Origin: Neorhodopirellula pilleata
GTDB lineage: Bacteria; Planctomycetota; Planctomycetia; Pirellulales; Pirellulaceae
Direction of reading: 5' to 3'
Length of the DNA: 53,367 bases
Assembly (NCBI RefSeq): GCF_007859915.1
Contig: NZ_SJPM01000024.1
Coordinates: 1-53,367, forward strand
Below the pieces are notes generated by a model. The model had not been told where the DNA came from. It saw only the letters and a program-made list of their open reading frames with translations, and ran no database searches. Below are positions 25,960 through 34,630 of the stretch, piece after piece (positions within the stretch are counted from its first letter, which is position 1; each line of letters starts with the position of its first letter). The position numbers and the translations under genes were made by a program.

Positions 25960-26916
25960 ATGTTTGTCAACGAACTCATTGCGATCAGCGTCTCGACGAT
26001 CTCGCCCACGGCGTCGATCGGTGCGGACCTTTATTGTCGTATCGATAATAGTGACCGTGCACAATTGTATCGTGGCGCGGATTATCCGATGAAACCGGAA
26101 GACCTCAACCGGTTGCGGTCCCGCGGGGTTCATCAACTCTTCATCGAGCGAGAGTCCCGGGCGAGATACCAGGACTATCTGCGGGAACTGGCCCAAGGCG
26201 GTGGTGACGAGAGCGCATCGGGCGAACATCGAGCAGCCGCGCTCAACGAGGTCGTTCTTGATGTCTTAGAATCGAGTTTCAAGAAGAAGGACACCAACGA
26301 CAGTATCGACGCCGCCTCGCAGCTCGGTGCGATCGCCGCGAACTTGGTCACCAGAAGCGATTTCGCAGCGGGAGATCTTTTCCGTGTGCTACACCACGAC
26401 TACGCCACGTTCACCCACAGCGCCAACGTAGCCTACTACTGTGGCATCCTCGCGACAGAACTGGGGTATGCCAAATCGGACGTCGAAACCATCATCGCGG
26501 GTGGCCTGTTACACGATCTAGGAAAACTCGAAATTCCCGACGCGATCCTGTGCAAGCCGGGTAGGCTTGACGAAGACGAGTTCAATGCGGTCAAGCGACA
26601 CCCCAAAACAGGCTTTCTACAACTATGTCATCGCGAGGATATTTGCGAAGGACAATTGATGATGGTGTACCAACACCACGAACGACTCGACGGGAACGGC
26701 TATCCGGTCGGAATCACCGGTGACGAAATACATCCTTGGGGAAAACTGTGTGCGGTCGTGGATATCTACGAAGCCGTCACCAGCCAACGCCCCTATCGAA
26801 CTCCGATGACGCGTCAACAAGCAATCGATCTGTTACGGCGCGAAAGTGGCAAAGCATTAGAAATGGAGGTGGTCGAATGTTGGATCTCGATTATTCAAGC
26901 CACTATGCCGACCTAG
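25960..26916 (+). CDS. HD-GYP cyclic-di-GMP phosphodiesterase
   Basis: 318 residues. Residues 1-70 form a small N-terminal domain (LYCRIDNSDRAQLYRGADYPM..RLRSRGVHQLFI) often found before HD-GYP domains in this group. The catalytic domain (about 140-315) is complete: HSANVAYYCG, GGLLHDLGK (His185-Asp186), RHPKTG (His214), HHERLDGNGYP (His239, His240, the GYP motif) and CAVVDIYEAVTSQRPYR (Asp268). Such enzymes hydrolyse cyclic-di-GMP to pGpG or GMP. The last 40 nt overlap the start of a PilZ gene, so the two are co-translated. No transmembrane segment or receiver domain is present. Confidence 0.95.
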   Translation: MFVNELIAISVSTISPTASIGADLYCRIDNSDRAQLYRGADYPMKPEDLNRLRSRGVHQLFIERESRARYQDYLRELAQGGGDESASGEHRAAALNEVVLDVLESSFKKKDTNDSIDAASQLGAIAANLVTRSDFAAGDLFRVLHHDYATFTHSANVAYYCGILATELGYAKSDVETIIAGGLLHDLGKLEIPDAILCKPGRLDEDEFNAVKRHPKTGFLQLCHREDICEGQLMMVYQHHERLDGNGYPVGITGDEIHPWGKLCAVVDIYEAVTSQRPYRTPMTRQQAIDLLRRESGKALEMEVVECWISIIQATMPT

Positions 26917-27305
26917 TCGGCACCACCGACTGGAAGATCGAACTACCGGAAGACCAAAAAGATTTCTTCTTGCAGTCCGGTATCGTTTCCACGGTCAATC
27001 CGGAGCATCGCGCGTCGCAGCGACGGATCGTTCGCGTTCGTGGATTGATGATTCTCGAAACGAAACTGCCTTCGATCCCACGCGAACGGCAATGGCTGGG
27101 CGTCTATACGAAGGATTTTTCGAAGGATGGTTGCGGGCTTATTTCGCCGATGCAGTGGTTTCCTGAAGAGATCGTTCGTTTGATCCTGCCGACGTTCTGG
27201 CTCTTGCTGAAAGTCGAACGATGTCGGCGTTGGAATCGTCATTGTTATGACGTCGGCCTTGCGTTGCTGCAACGTCACGATCCCAATCCGAACGCGTTCA
27301 TTTAG
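26877..27305 (+). CDS. PilZ-domain cyclic-di-GMP receptor-like protein
   Basis: 142 residues from the ATG at 26877, chosen because ATGGAGGTGG (a strong GGAGG) lies just before it and because the longer frame only mirrors the HD-GYP gene. Both halves of the PilZ signature are present: R45-A-S-Q-R49 (RxxxR) and D80-F-S82-K-D-G85 (D/N-x-S-x-x-G), separated by a strand stretch (VRVRGLMIL..QWLGVYTK). The C-terminal helix (VERCRRWNRHCYDVGLALLQ) closes the barrel. It should bind cyclic-di-GMP in the cytoplasm. The 40-nt overlap with the phosphodiesterase gene ties its production to that enzyme. Confidence 0.85.
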   Translation: MLDLDYSSHYADLVGTTDWKIELPEDQKDFFLQSGIVSTVNPEHRASQRRIVRVRGLMILETKLPSIPRERQWLGVYTKDFSKDGCGLISPMQWFPEEIVRLILPTFWLLLKVERCRRWNRHCYDVGLALLQRHDPNPNAFI

Positions 27306-27383
27306 GACGGTCAGTCGCGGTAGCAGATTGTGTCAAGGCGAGTCCGAAATGGGCGGTATTCAAAACAGATAAGGATGCACCGA

Positions 27384-28631
27384 CTAACGCCGCAAACGAA
27401 GGTTTGCCAACATTTGAAGTTCGACCTGCGTTAGTGCGCGATCAAAGACCGCGACGCCACCGATCCACCCCGTGAAGCCAACGCTTCGTGAGCTGTGGAT
27501 GACACGACCGATCGTGAAGGGGCCGCCACTTTTGGCGTCCTTCGGCGTGTAAAGACCGTGCGGATACCACCATGGGTTCAAACGCAATGCAACGAGGTCC
27601 CGGGAAACCTCTTTGCCTGCTTGCATGGTCACTTGAATCTTGGTGTAGCGGTGCTCTCTTAGTTCCACTCGCTTGCCCGCAGACTCAGAAATAACTTTCA
27701 CGCTCAATGGACTGTCCTCGGGCGGGTTGTAGTACTGGTCCTTCGGGAATGTGGCGTCTTCTTCCGCTTCCTTGTGCGGTGTACGGGAGAAGTGTCCTTG
27801 CATGTAAGCGTTGTAGGCTGATGAGATGAGTTTGTCGTTCTTCGGCTGGTCGAGCCAACGATCGCCGGAGACGCCATCGAGCCATCCGGTCAATTCATCG
27901 TTCTGGTGGTCAAACGTCATCGCAAAGCAATGCCACGAATCGTCGAGCACATCGACGGCTGAATCGGCGGGCACTTCAGGGGACTGAGCGAGCGAATTGC
28001 ATTTATGCAATGCGTACTTATTGAGAAACGAACTCGCGCCGTTCTCCGAAACATGTCCGCAGGCGCTGCCTTGTTTATTCAGTCCGGCAAAAAGGGCGTA
28101 TTGACGTTGGCCCCGCTCGACTTTGGCGATTCCAGTTGTTTCGGTTTGTTTCAGATCGGTTCCTTCGTGCCAGATACCCGCCAACGCATGGTTCCCGCTC
28201 TCACGAATGGCCCACACGACCACCGACACCGAACGACCATCTCCTTTGATATCCAGAGGCGTGTCATGCAGTCGTGAACGCGGAATCAATAAGAAAGGCC
28301 GGAAGTCAGGATCCGATTCTTTCGCAATGCGGATGGCATTGCCGAACGGCCCGCGACCGAGTTGGGGGAAATCGGCGTAGGTTGCCTCACGGCCGGTACC
28401 CCAGTAATCCTTAACATAGTTGGCTGCATCAAGTGGATACTCGTTTGACGCTCCATCGGGAACGTGGGCGGTGAAGCGACGCAGACCATCCGGTTCACGT
28501 TTCACAAAGTCCCAGAAAGCGACAAGCCCAGGGATGCTGCGTACGGTCGCCTCATTCGCGACGCGATCCTCGGCCATCGAATAGCATGCACTGTTCGCAA
28601 CGACGGCCAAAACGACCAGAATGGTTCTCAT
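27384..28631 (-). CDS. Secreted LamG/concanavalin-like protein
   Basis: 415 residues from the ATG at 28631 (MRTILVVLAVVANSACYSMAE), giving a good signal peptide; another ATG lies 15 nt upstream. The sequence has the look of a laminin-G/concanavalin jelly roll: VRSIPGLVAFWDFVKRE near the start, SVSVVVWAIRESG, DDSWHCFAMTFDHQNDELTGWLDG (the strand pair typical of LamG_3) and IGRVIHSSRSVGFTGWIGGVAVFDRALTQVELQML at the end. The domain binds sugars or protein surfaces; no catalytic motif is visible. It is convergent with the PilZ gene. Confidence 0.8.
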   Translation of the reverse strand: MRTILVVLAVVANSACYSMAEDRVANEATVRSIPGLVAFWDFVKREPDGLRRFTAHVPDGASNEYPLDAANYVKDYWGTGREATYADFPQLGRGPFGNAIRIAKESDPDFRPFLLIPRSRLHDTPLDIKGDGRSVSVVVWAIRESGNHALAGIWHEGTDLKQTETTGIAKVERGQRQYALFAGLNKQGSACGHVSENGASSFLNKYALHKCNSLAQSPEVPADSAVDVLDDSWHCFAMTFDHQNDELTGWLDGVSGDRWLDQPKNDKLISSAYNAYMQGHFSRTPHKEAEEDATFPKDQYYNPPEDSPLSVKVISESAGKRVELREHRYTKIQVTMQAGKEVSRDLVALRLNPWWYPHGLYTPKDAKSGGPFTIGRVIHSSRSVGFTGWIGGVAVFDRALTQVELQMLANLRLRR

Positions 28632-28686
28632 CGAGGGTTCTCTCAATTCAGTGCTTCGATTTTGCAGAGCCGATTGCCCCGATTGT

Positions 28687-29376
28687 TCATGATTCCAGTC
28701 CGTGCCCCTCGGGGAACAGAACGTACCACGCGATTCCTGCCAAATGCACGATCGACGCGGTGATCACAAATAGGTGCCAGACCGCGTGCAGGTAGGGGAA
28801 TTTTCGATCGTTCATGAGGAAGATCACGCCGACGCTGTACGTGACGCCGCCGGCAAACATGGCGATCGCTAGTCCCATGGGCACTCGTCCGATCAACGGA
28901 ATCGCCGGCAACCAACCCAACGCAAGGTAACTCCACGTGCTGATCGAATGGATTCGATGCCGCAGGATTGCTTTGTTGACAAAACCAGCAATCGCAGCCG
29001 TCCACATTAACGTCAGCAGAACGGTCCGTTGCTCCGGTGCAGCGTATTGATACGTGATGGGAGTGTAAGTGCCGATGATCATGAGATAAATCATCGCTTG
29101 GTCCCATGCCCGCAAGTGATCCAACAAAGGTCGCTGCAAAAAGGTGTGCGACAACGTAGAGCAAACGAACGTTCCGATAACACTTGCCCCATAAGCCGCA
29201 CAGGCGATCGCCAGTCCGACTTCGATCGCGAACGCTTCGACGACCAACCAGATCGCCAGCCCGGTCCATATCGCCGCGGCGACGCCGTGCGTCAGTGCGT
29301 TGGCCCATTCTTGGTCCGGTTGGATGGGCGGCGGAGCATGAACGATCGGACTGGCCGATTTGCTTGAACTGATCAT
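28687..29376 (-). CDS. Hemolysin III / PAQR family membrane protein
   Basis: 229 residues with about seven membrane helices. Family motifs: EWANALTHGVAAAIW near the N-terminus, STLSHTF (Ser-x-x-x-His), HLRAWDQAMIYLMIIGTYTP (Asp) and YLHAVWHLFVITASIVH (His-x-x-x-His) near the C-terminus; these Ser, Asp and His residues are the proposed metal-hydrolase (CREST) set. The name hemolysin III is historical; the role in bacteria is not settled. Its ATG overlaps the stop of the upstream esterase gene (29373-29376, ATGA), so both are translated together. Confidence 0.93.
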   Translation of the reverse strand: MISSSKSASPIVHAPPPIQPDQEWANALTHGVAAAIWTGLAIWLVVEAFAIEVGLAIACAAYGASVIGTFVCSTLSHTFLQRPLLDHLRAWDQAMIYLMIIGTYTPITYQYAAPEQRTVLLTLMWTAAIAGFVNKAILRHRIHSISTWSYLALGWLPAIPLIGRVPMGLAIAMFAGGVTYSVGVIFLMNDRKFPYLHAVWHLFVITASIVHLAGIAWYVLFPEGHGLES

Positions 29377-30350
29377 CGTGTTTCCGGTGATTTCGTTGAT
29401 GCCGCGATCCAGCCGTTATCGCGAATCCATCGAATGCAAAGTTCCGGCCACAAATCATCGGCGCGACCGTCGAGGCGTGCCCCGAATCCATGACCGCTTC
29501 CAGTGAACACGTGCAACGCCGACGGTACGCCCGCCGCGTGCAACTGACGGAACATCGTGACGCTGTTCAAAACCGCGTGAGGGTCATCTTCGCCGTGGGC
29601 AAAGAACATCGGCGGCGTATCGGAATCCACCTCGATGCCTTCGATCATCTGATCCTGTTGTTCTTTTTCGACGAGCCAAGCGGGATAGACCAAGCAAGCA
29701 AAATCGGGACGGCGGATCGTTTCGTCGGACGCGTCGACCGACTCGTAGTGACGTGTCTTGGACGTTGCCGTTCGCGCGACGGCGTTGCCACCGGCTGAAA
29801 AGCCCATCGCTCCGACGTGTTGAGGTGTGCTCGAGGTGACTTTCCCGTCGCGGACCAGCGCGATCGAACGTTGGATGTCTTGGACGGCCGGCTTCCACTT
29901 CTCATCGCCCATCGGGCCGGTCGGGACTCGGTATTTCAGTACGATCGCGGTCACGCCGCCGGCTTGGAGTTGTTTGGCAACTTCGATGCCTTCGAGATCC
30001 CAAGCCAAGATGGTGTATCCCCCGCCGGGGGCGATGATCACGGCCGCGTTGGACGGCTTGCCGGTCGCATCGGCGGCTTCGAATACATGCAGTTCGACGT
30101 TGCGGACGTGTCCGAGACGGATGATCGGTGCCCCGGCGACGAGATTGCTCTTGGCATCGGAAAGGTCTCGCTCGGCTTCTTCGGTCGCCTTCCAAGCCGG
30201 CGGTTCACCCGGCCAAATTTGCACGACATGATCAGCACGCGGGATCGGAGTTTCGGCAAATAAGGCCGCCTCTGTGCGATGCAAAAGAATCGCCAGCAGT
30301 AAAGCGACTGAAATATTGAAAGTTCGTCGTCGGGGAAGGATACAACGCAT
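29373..30350 (-). CDS. Exported alpha/beta-hydrolase (acetyl-esterase-like)
   Basis: 325 residues from the ATG at 30350 (MRCILPRRRTFNISVALLLAILLHRTEA), a signal peptide with an arginine-rich start; the frame is open to 30407. The mature enzyme has VVQIWPGEPP (common in planctomycete BD-FAE/axe-like esterases), VIIAPGGGYTILAWDLEG (oxyanion-hole GGGY), GAMGFSAGGNAVAR (nucleophile Ser in G-x-S-x-G), FFAHGEDDPHAVLNS (Asp) and FTGSGHGFGAR (His). These hydrolases remove acetyl or other acyl groups from xylan-like glycans. The next gene overlaps by 4 nt. Confidence 0.9.
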   Translation of the reverse strand: MRCILPRRRTFNISVALLLAILLHRTEAALFAETPIPRADHVVQIWPGEPPAWKATEEAERDLSDAKSNLVAGAPIIRLGHVRNVELHVFEAADATGKPSNAAVIIAPGGGYTILAWDLEGIEVAKQLQAGGVTAIVLKYRVPTGPMGDEKWKPAVQDIQRSIALVRDGKVTSSTPQHVGAMGFSAGGNAVARTATSKTRHYESVDASDETIRRPDFACLVYPAWLVEKEQQDQMIEGIEVDSDTPPMFFAHGEDDPHAVLNSVTMFRQLHAAGVPSALHVFTGSGHGFGARLDGRADDLWPELCIRWIRDNGWIAASTKSPETR

Positions 30351-30443
30351 TTGAGTCGTCTCGGCCGAAAGGGACACGGTTGGGGGACCAATGAGTCTAA
30401 TTGACAATGACCATCGTGTAAGGAGTCTTTGGATTGTCCAGAT

Positions 30444-31571
30444 TCAGAGACGGTCGAGCAATTTGCGGCCCGTTGTGCTCATCGGCAGCTTCGTGAGCTG
30501 TGCGGCGGTCACGAACTGGTAGTTGTCCGGTAGATCGGTGGCGTCACGTGTCCACGCCGCGACGTGTGCGTGTAGCGTAATGCGGTATTTAGTGACGGCG
30601 TGTTTGATGGTTTGCACGACCGCGCCCAATTCAATCGTGCCGCCTAATTGATGTTCGAGCCATTGAGTGAACTGGGCCGCATTTTCGGCCTCGGGCGGGC
30701 CTGCTTTGGGGAAATCCCACATTCCGGCAAAACGTGCCCCGGCGGGAATTTGCCGAACGAGCAAACGGCCGTTGGGACCGCGAACGACGGCCGCGAACTC
30801 GTTGCGAGCTTCGTACTGGGTTTTGGTGACTTTGCCGGGAATGATCGATTGCAGCCCCATGGTGTTGGCGTCGCAGAATTTCGCGACCGGACAAACCAGG
30901 CACTTCGGTTCGCGGGGAGTGCAAATCAACGCCCCGAGTTCCATGGCGGCTTGGTTAACCGCCGCCGGACCGCGATCACGGCAGGCCAGCGCGGACTTGC
31001 CGGTCGGCAACAACGATTGTGAAAATTGCCAAAGTTGGTTTTGAGACGTTTTCTCATCGACGGGAGTTTGCATCGCGATCCAGCGACTGAAGACTCGGAT
31101 CGTGTTTCCTTCGAGAATCGGTAACGCTTGATTTTGCGAAATCGACAGAATCGCGCCTGCCGTGTACCGGCCGATGCCGGGTAGTGCGATCACATCGTCG
31201 TAGGTTAACGGGAAGCGAGCATCGTGGAGTTCGACGATTTTCTGAGCCGCCGTTCGTAGACTGCGGGCGCGGCGGTAGTAGCCGAGACCTTCCCACAAAC
31301 GCATCAACTCGTCTTCATCGCTGGCGGCCAACGATGCTTCGTCAGGATACCGTTTGATGAATCGCTCGAAGTACGGGATCACATTCGCAATCTGAGTTTG
31401 CTGACACATGATCTCGCTGACCCAAACCTTGTATGGCGTCGGGTCGCGACGCCATGGTAAATCGCGAGCGTGTTCGGCAAACCATCTGACGAGCGCCGTT
31501 CGCAAACGACTGCGAAGTTTGGCGTTTTGGATCAATTCGGATTCGTGCTGAACAACCGGCGGCAAGTTCAC
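30444..31571 (-). CDS. mutY: A/G-specific adenine DNA glycosylase
   Basis: 375 residues. MutY removes adenine opposite 8-oxoguanine in DNA. Seen: LPWRRDPTPYKVWVSEIMCQQTQ with Glu53 (the E. coli Glu37 position), the helix-hairpin-helix LPGIGRYTAGAI, the iron-sulfur ligands C217-x6-C224-x2-C227-x5-C233, and a NUDIX-like C-terminal domain (about 250-375) for 8-oxoG recognition. Odd: the conserved 'DGN' with the second catalytic residue (E. coli Asp138) reads P-I-L-E-G-N, with Glu154. The start is GTG (31571), overlapping the TGA of the upstream PDZ gene as GTGA, so it is translationally coupled. Confidence 0.95.
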   Translation of the reverse strand: MNLPPVVQHESELIQNAKLRSRLRTALVRWFAEHARDLPWRRDPTPYKVWVSEIMCQQTQIANVIPYFERFIKRYPDEASLAASDEDELMRLWEGLGYYRRARSLRTAAQKIVELHDARFPLTYDDVIALPGIGRYTAGAILSISQNQALPILEGNTIRVFSRWIAMQTPVDEKTSQNQLWQFSQSLLPTGKSALACRDRGPAAVNQAAMELGALICTPREPKCLVCPVAKFCDANTMGLQSIIPGKVTKTQYEARNEFAAVVRGPNGRLLVRQIPAGARFAGMWDFPKAGPPEAENAAQFTQWLEHQLGGTIELGAVVQTIKHAVTKYRITLHAHVAAWTRDATDLPDNYQFVTAAQLTKLPMSTTGRKLLDRL

Positions 31572-32728
31572 TTGTCTTCCAACTTGCCTAACCGAGCGGT
31601 CGTTTGAGAGGTCACGTCGTTGCGACGGTACTCGATCTCGAGCGTGTCACCAGGCACGTGGGCATTGATCGCTTCTTGCAGGTCTTTGAATTGCCGGATC
31701 GGTTTTCCATCGGCTTGGACGATGATGTCACCTGGCAGCAAACCGGCCTGTTCGGCCGCTTTGCCAGGGATGACTTCGTTGATCAAACACTCATTAAAGT
31801 TGTCAAAGCAGCGAACGCCCAAGAAACCGCCCTGTTTGAGTTCGATTTCGAGTCCGGGCATGGTCCGGCGAAGCGCGTCGACGTTTTCGATCGGCGCGGC
31901 GGTGCCGTTGAGAGTTAAGGACACTCGAATCGGCAAAGTTGCCAATTGATCGACCAATTCACCGCTCATCGGAATGTATCGCAATTCGAGGTGCCGCAGC
32001 TCGTTCATTCCGCCGAGCGTCTTCATGGCGTCGGGATTCAGTTCGCCTTGCATCAGAGTCAGTGTTTTCAGGTCGGGCATTTGAATGACTCCGGCCAACA
32101 CGTCCGGCCGAATCGCCTCACCTTTGATGCGGGCATATTCGATTTGGTCGATCCAACGCAGCAAATCAATTAACCGAGAATCGCCGTCAAACTCGTCGCC
32201 GATTTCGACAAGCACCTTGGGCATTTCGCGTGCTCCGACGATGAACTCGCCGACGCCAATGAAGACGCCATGGTTGAGCAGCACCTGAGCGGCTTCCTTG
32301 CGTCGCACTTCTCGGACTTCGCGTTCGACGAGTTGGGCACGGACTCCTTGGCTACCGCCCGACGCGGCGATCCGTCGCAAAGCGTTCCAGGCGGCATCCG
32401 GGTCGACGTCGGATTCGCCCGCCTGGGAAGCTGGGGGCTTTTCGATGTAAACGGGCTGGTCGATCGCGATTTCTTGAAGGATCGCCATGACGCGTTCGGT
32501 GGTTTCCAAGTCTCCCGAATCCAAGACGGCGGTGAGCTCCTCGACCGCTGCGGGACCGATTTCCATCAATTCGGCAGTGACCCTTCGACGCCGGAGGTAT
32601 GAGTCACTGGAGAGTTCCGCGACGAGTTTTTCGATGTCGGTGGGTCTGGAATCGGGGGCGGTGGTTTCTTGAGCGGCAAGATTGTCTGCGAAAACAACGG
32701 CAAGGAACCAAGCAACGGCGTGGCTCAT
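31568..32728 (-). CDS. Exported PDZ-domain protein with HEAT-like and LRR-like parts
   Basis: 386 residues from the ATG at 32728 (MSHAVAWFLAVVFADNLAAQ), which gives a signal peptide; the frame is open to 32875. The first part has helical repeats (IEKLVAELSSDSYLRRRRVTAELMEIGPAAVEELTAVLDSGD). A middle segment (about 225-300) looks like degenerate leucine-rich repeats (MPDLKTLTLMQGELNPDAMKTLGGMNELRHLELRYIPMS). A C-terminal PDZ domain (about 295-383) reads GFLGVRCF, INEVIPGKAAEQAGLLPGDIIVQADGKPI and LEIEYRRN. No protease domain is present, so it is likely a periplasmic binding or scaffold protein. mutY follows with a 4-nt overlap, an unusual partner. Confidence 0.8.
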   Translation of the reverse strand: MSHAVAWFLAVVFADNLAAQETTAPDSRPTDIEKLVAELSSDSYLRRRRVTAELMEIGPAAVEELTAVLDSGDLETTERVMAILQEIAIDQPVYIEKPPASQAGESDVDPDAAWNALRRIAASGGSQGVRAQLVEREVREVRRKEAAQVLLNHGVFIGVGEFIVGAREMPKVLVEIGDEFDGDSRLIDLLRWIDQIEYARIKGEAIRPDVLAGVIQMPDLKTLTLMQGELNPDAMKTLGGMNELRHLELRYIPMSGELVDQLATLPIRVSLTLNGTAAPIENVDALRRTMPGLEIELKQGGFLGVRCFDNFNECLINEVIPGKAAEQAGLLPGDIIVQADGKPIRQFKDLQEAINAHVPGDTLEIEYRRNDVTSQTTARLGKLEDK

Positions 32729-33006
32729 CGGTCCGAGCGGAAACGATCCGGCCCATGAAGGACGGGCGAGCGAGGTGATGGAACGCCGGGGATCGCTCGG
32801 AGGTGCGGAAAAGACCAAGGGGCTGCTTTGGGAAGGGCGAAAGATGAATACGAATCGCTCGGGTATCCGACCCACTCGCGTGACCTTATTATTCTAGCGA
32901 ATTGACCACGGTGACCAACGACCCGTGAAAGACGTTTGACGTTTTTTGCGGATCAGGCGGGTTGCGTCATCGGATTCCCCACCCCCACTCGGAGTCGACT
33001 GATCCC

Positions 33007-34605
33007 ATGATTTCCTGTCTTGTCTCGTGTTCCCGTCCCGTTCCATTGCTCCTCTCGTTCGGAATTGACGCCGAACGGGGCCGCGTTGTTCGGCAACGAG
33101 ACCGCGTTTTTGTGCGTTGGCCGATGGTCATGATGTTGATCCTATCGGGTTGCCTTTTCGGGGCCACCGCGATGGCTCAAGAAAATACCTCCGAGGACAG
33201 CAAGGCTCCCGGCGGGAATACGACGGTCGTGGAAGAGCCCGTCGCCGAAGCCCCCGTGCTCGACGAGTCGGCTCCGGCGGAAATTACTTTGGAGAGTTTA
33301 CAAGCGGGTGTGGAAGATGCGGCCATTGCCGGTCACAACGGTTGGATGTTGGTTTGCTGTGCGTTGGTGCTGTTCATGACCGCGCCGGGGTTGGCGATGT
33401 TCTACGGCGGATTGGTGCGTCGCAAGAACGTGCTCAGCGTGATGATGCAGTGCATCTTCTTGATGGGATTGATGACCGTACTTTGGGCGTTGTACGGGTA
33501 TTCGTTGGCGTTCGGCGGCGACGGACGTTGGATCGGTAACGGCGACTACTTATTCATGAACGGCGTTCAACGTTATTGGGACGATGCAACCGGTGCGGCG
33601 GTCACACCGATGTACAACGGAACGTCGATGACGATGCTGACCCATATGCTTTTCCAGGGCATGTTCTTCATCATCACGCCGGCTCTGATTTGTGGCGCGT
33701 TTGCCGAACGGATGAAGTTTAGCGCGATGGTTGTGTATTCCATTCTTTGGGGCACGTTGATCTATTGCCCGCTGTGCCACTGGGTTTGGGACGGCGGACC
33801 GCTCGCGTTCGGTGACAACGGAATCGCCGGCGGCGCGTTGGACTTTGCCGGTGGAACGGTCGTTCACATCAGTAGCGGGATCTCGGCGCTGGTCGCGGCG
33901 ATCTTGATCGGTCCTCGAATGGGATATCCGAAAGAACCGTTGCAACCCCATAACTTGACTTACACCGCCTTGGGTGCGGCGATGTTGTGGTTCGGTTGGT
34001 TCGGGTTCAACGCGGGCAGTGAGCTGGCGTCGGACGGATTGACCAGCAGCGCGTTCGCGGTAACCCACTTCTCCGCCGCCGCCGGTGCCGTCGCCTGGGC
34101 GCTTGCCGAATGGATCACACTTCGCAAGCCGACCGTCTTGGGTGCGAGCAGCGGCGCGGTCGCTGGTTTGGTTTGCATCACGCCGGCGGCAGGTTTTGTG
34201 CAGCCGATGCCCGCGTTATTCATGGGCGCGTTGGCGGGCGTGGTTTGTTTCTGGTCGTGTTCACGACTCAAGCACATGGTCGGCTATGACGACGCGCTCG
34301 ATGCGTTCGGTGTTCACGGAATCGGCGGGACGCTCGGTGCGATCCTTACCGGTGTGTTCGCAACCCGCGCCGCATGGGACGTCAGCGAAGGAGTGCCGAT
34401 CGGAATGATCGAGTCCGGCGGCGATGTGAAGTTGGTGATCGGGCAAATCGTTGCGGTCGTCATCACTTACGTCTTTGCCGGAATCGGTAGTTTGATCCTA
34501 CTGAAGGTGATCGACGTGTTGATCGGATTGCGGGTTCCTGCCGAAAGCGAGCAACGCGGCCTGGATATCGTCGACCACGGCGAAGAGGGTTATCAATTCG
34601 CCTAA
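33007..34605 (+). CDS. amt: Ammonium transporter with exported N-terminal extension
   Basis: 532 residues if started at 33007, with GGAG 13 nt upstream; ATGs at 32962 and 33124 are alternatives, the last giving the cleanest signal peptide (MVMMLILSGCLFGATAMAQ). After it comes an acidic linker of about 60 residues (SEDSKAPGG..ESAPAEITLESL). The Amt channel starts at NGWMLVCCALVLFMTAPGLAMFYGGLVRRKN, the usual signature, and has about 11 helices. The pore twin histidines are in GTVVHISSG and DAFGVHGIGGTLGA. No glnB/glnK gene is adjacent, although amt and glnK are often paired. It takes up ammonium through the inner membrane. Confidence 0.95.
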   Translation: MISCLVSCSRPVPLLLSFGIDAERGRVVRQRDRVFVRWPMVMMLILSGCLFGATAMAQENTSEDSKAPGGNTTVVEEPVAEAPVLDESAPAEITLESLQAGVEDAAIAGHNGWMLVCCALVLFMTAPGLAMFYGGLVRRKNVLSVMMQCIFLMGLMTVLWALYGYSLAFGGDGRWIGNGDYLFMNGVQRYWDDATGAAVTPMYNGTSMTMLTHMLFQGMFFIITPALICGAFAERMKFSAMVVYSILWGTLIYCPLCHWVWDGGPLAFGDNGIAGGALDFAGGTVVHISSGISALVAAILIGPRMGYPKEPLQPHNLTYTALGAAMLWFGWFGFNAGSELASDGLTSSAFAVTHFSAAAGAVAWALAEWITLRKPTVLGASSGAVAGLVCITPAAGFVQPMPALFMGALAGVVCFWSCSRLKHMVGYDDALDAFGVHGIGGTLGAILTGVFATRAAWDVSEGVPIGMIESGGDVKLVIGQIVAVVITYVFAGIGSLILLKVIDVLIGLRVPAESEQRGLDIVDHGEEGYQFA

Positions 34606-34630
34606 GCCGGCAACGCCGCGGGGGTACCAT

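Noticed and set aside
28643..29491. 282-codon minus-strand frame overlapping the hemolysin III gene
   Set aside because: Off-frame shadow; the hemolysin III frame has membrane helices and the conserved His/Asp/Ser residues.
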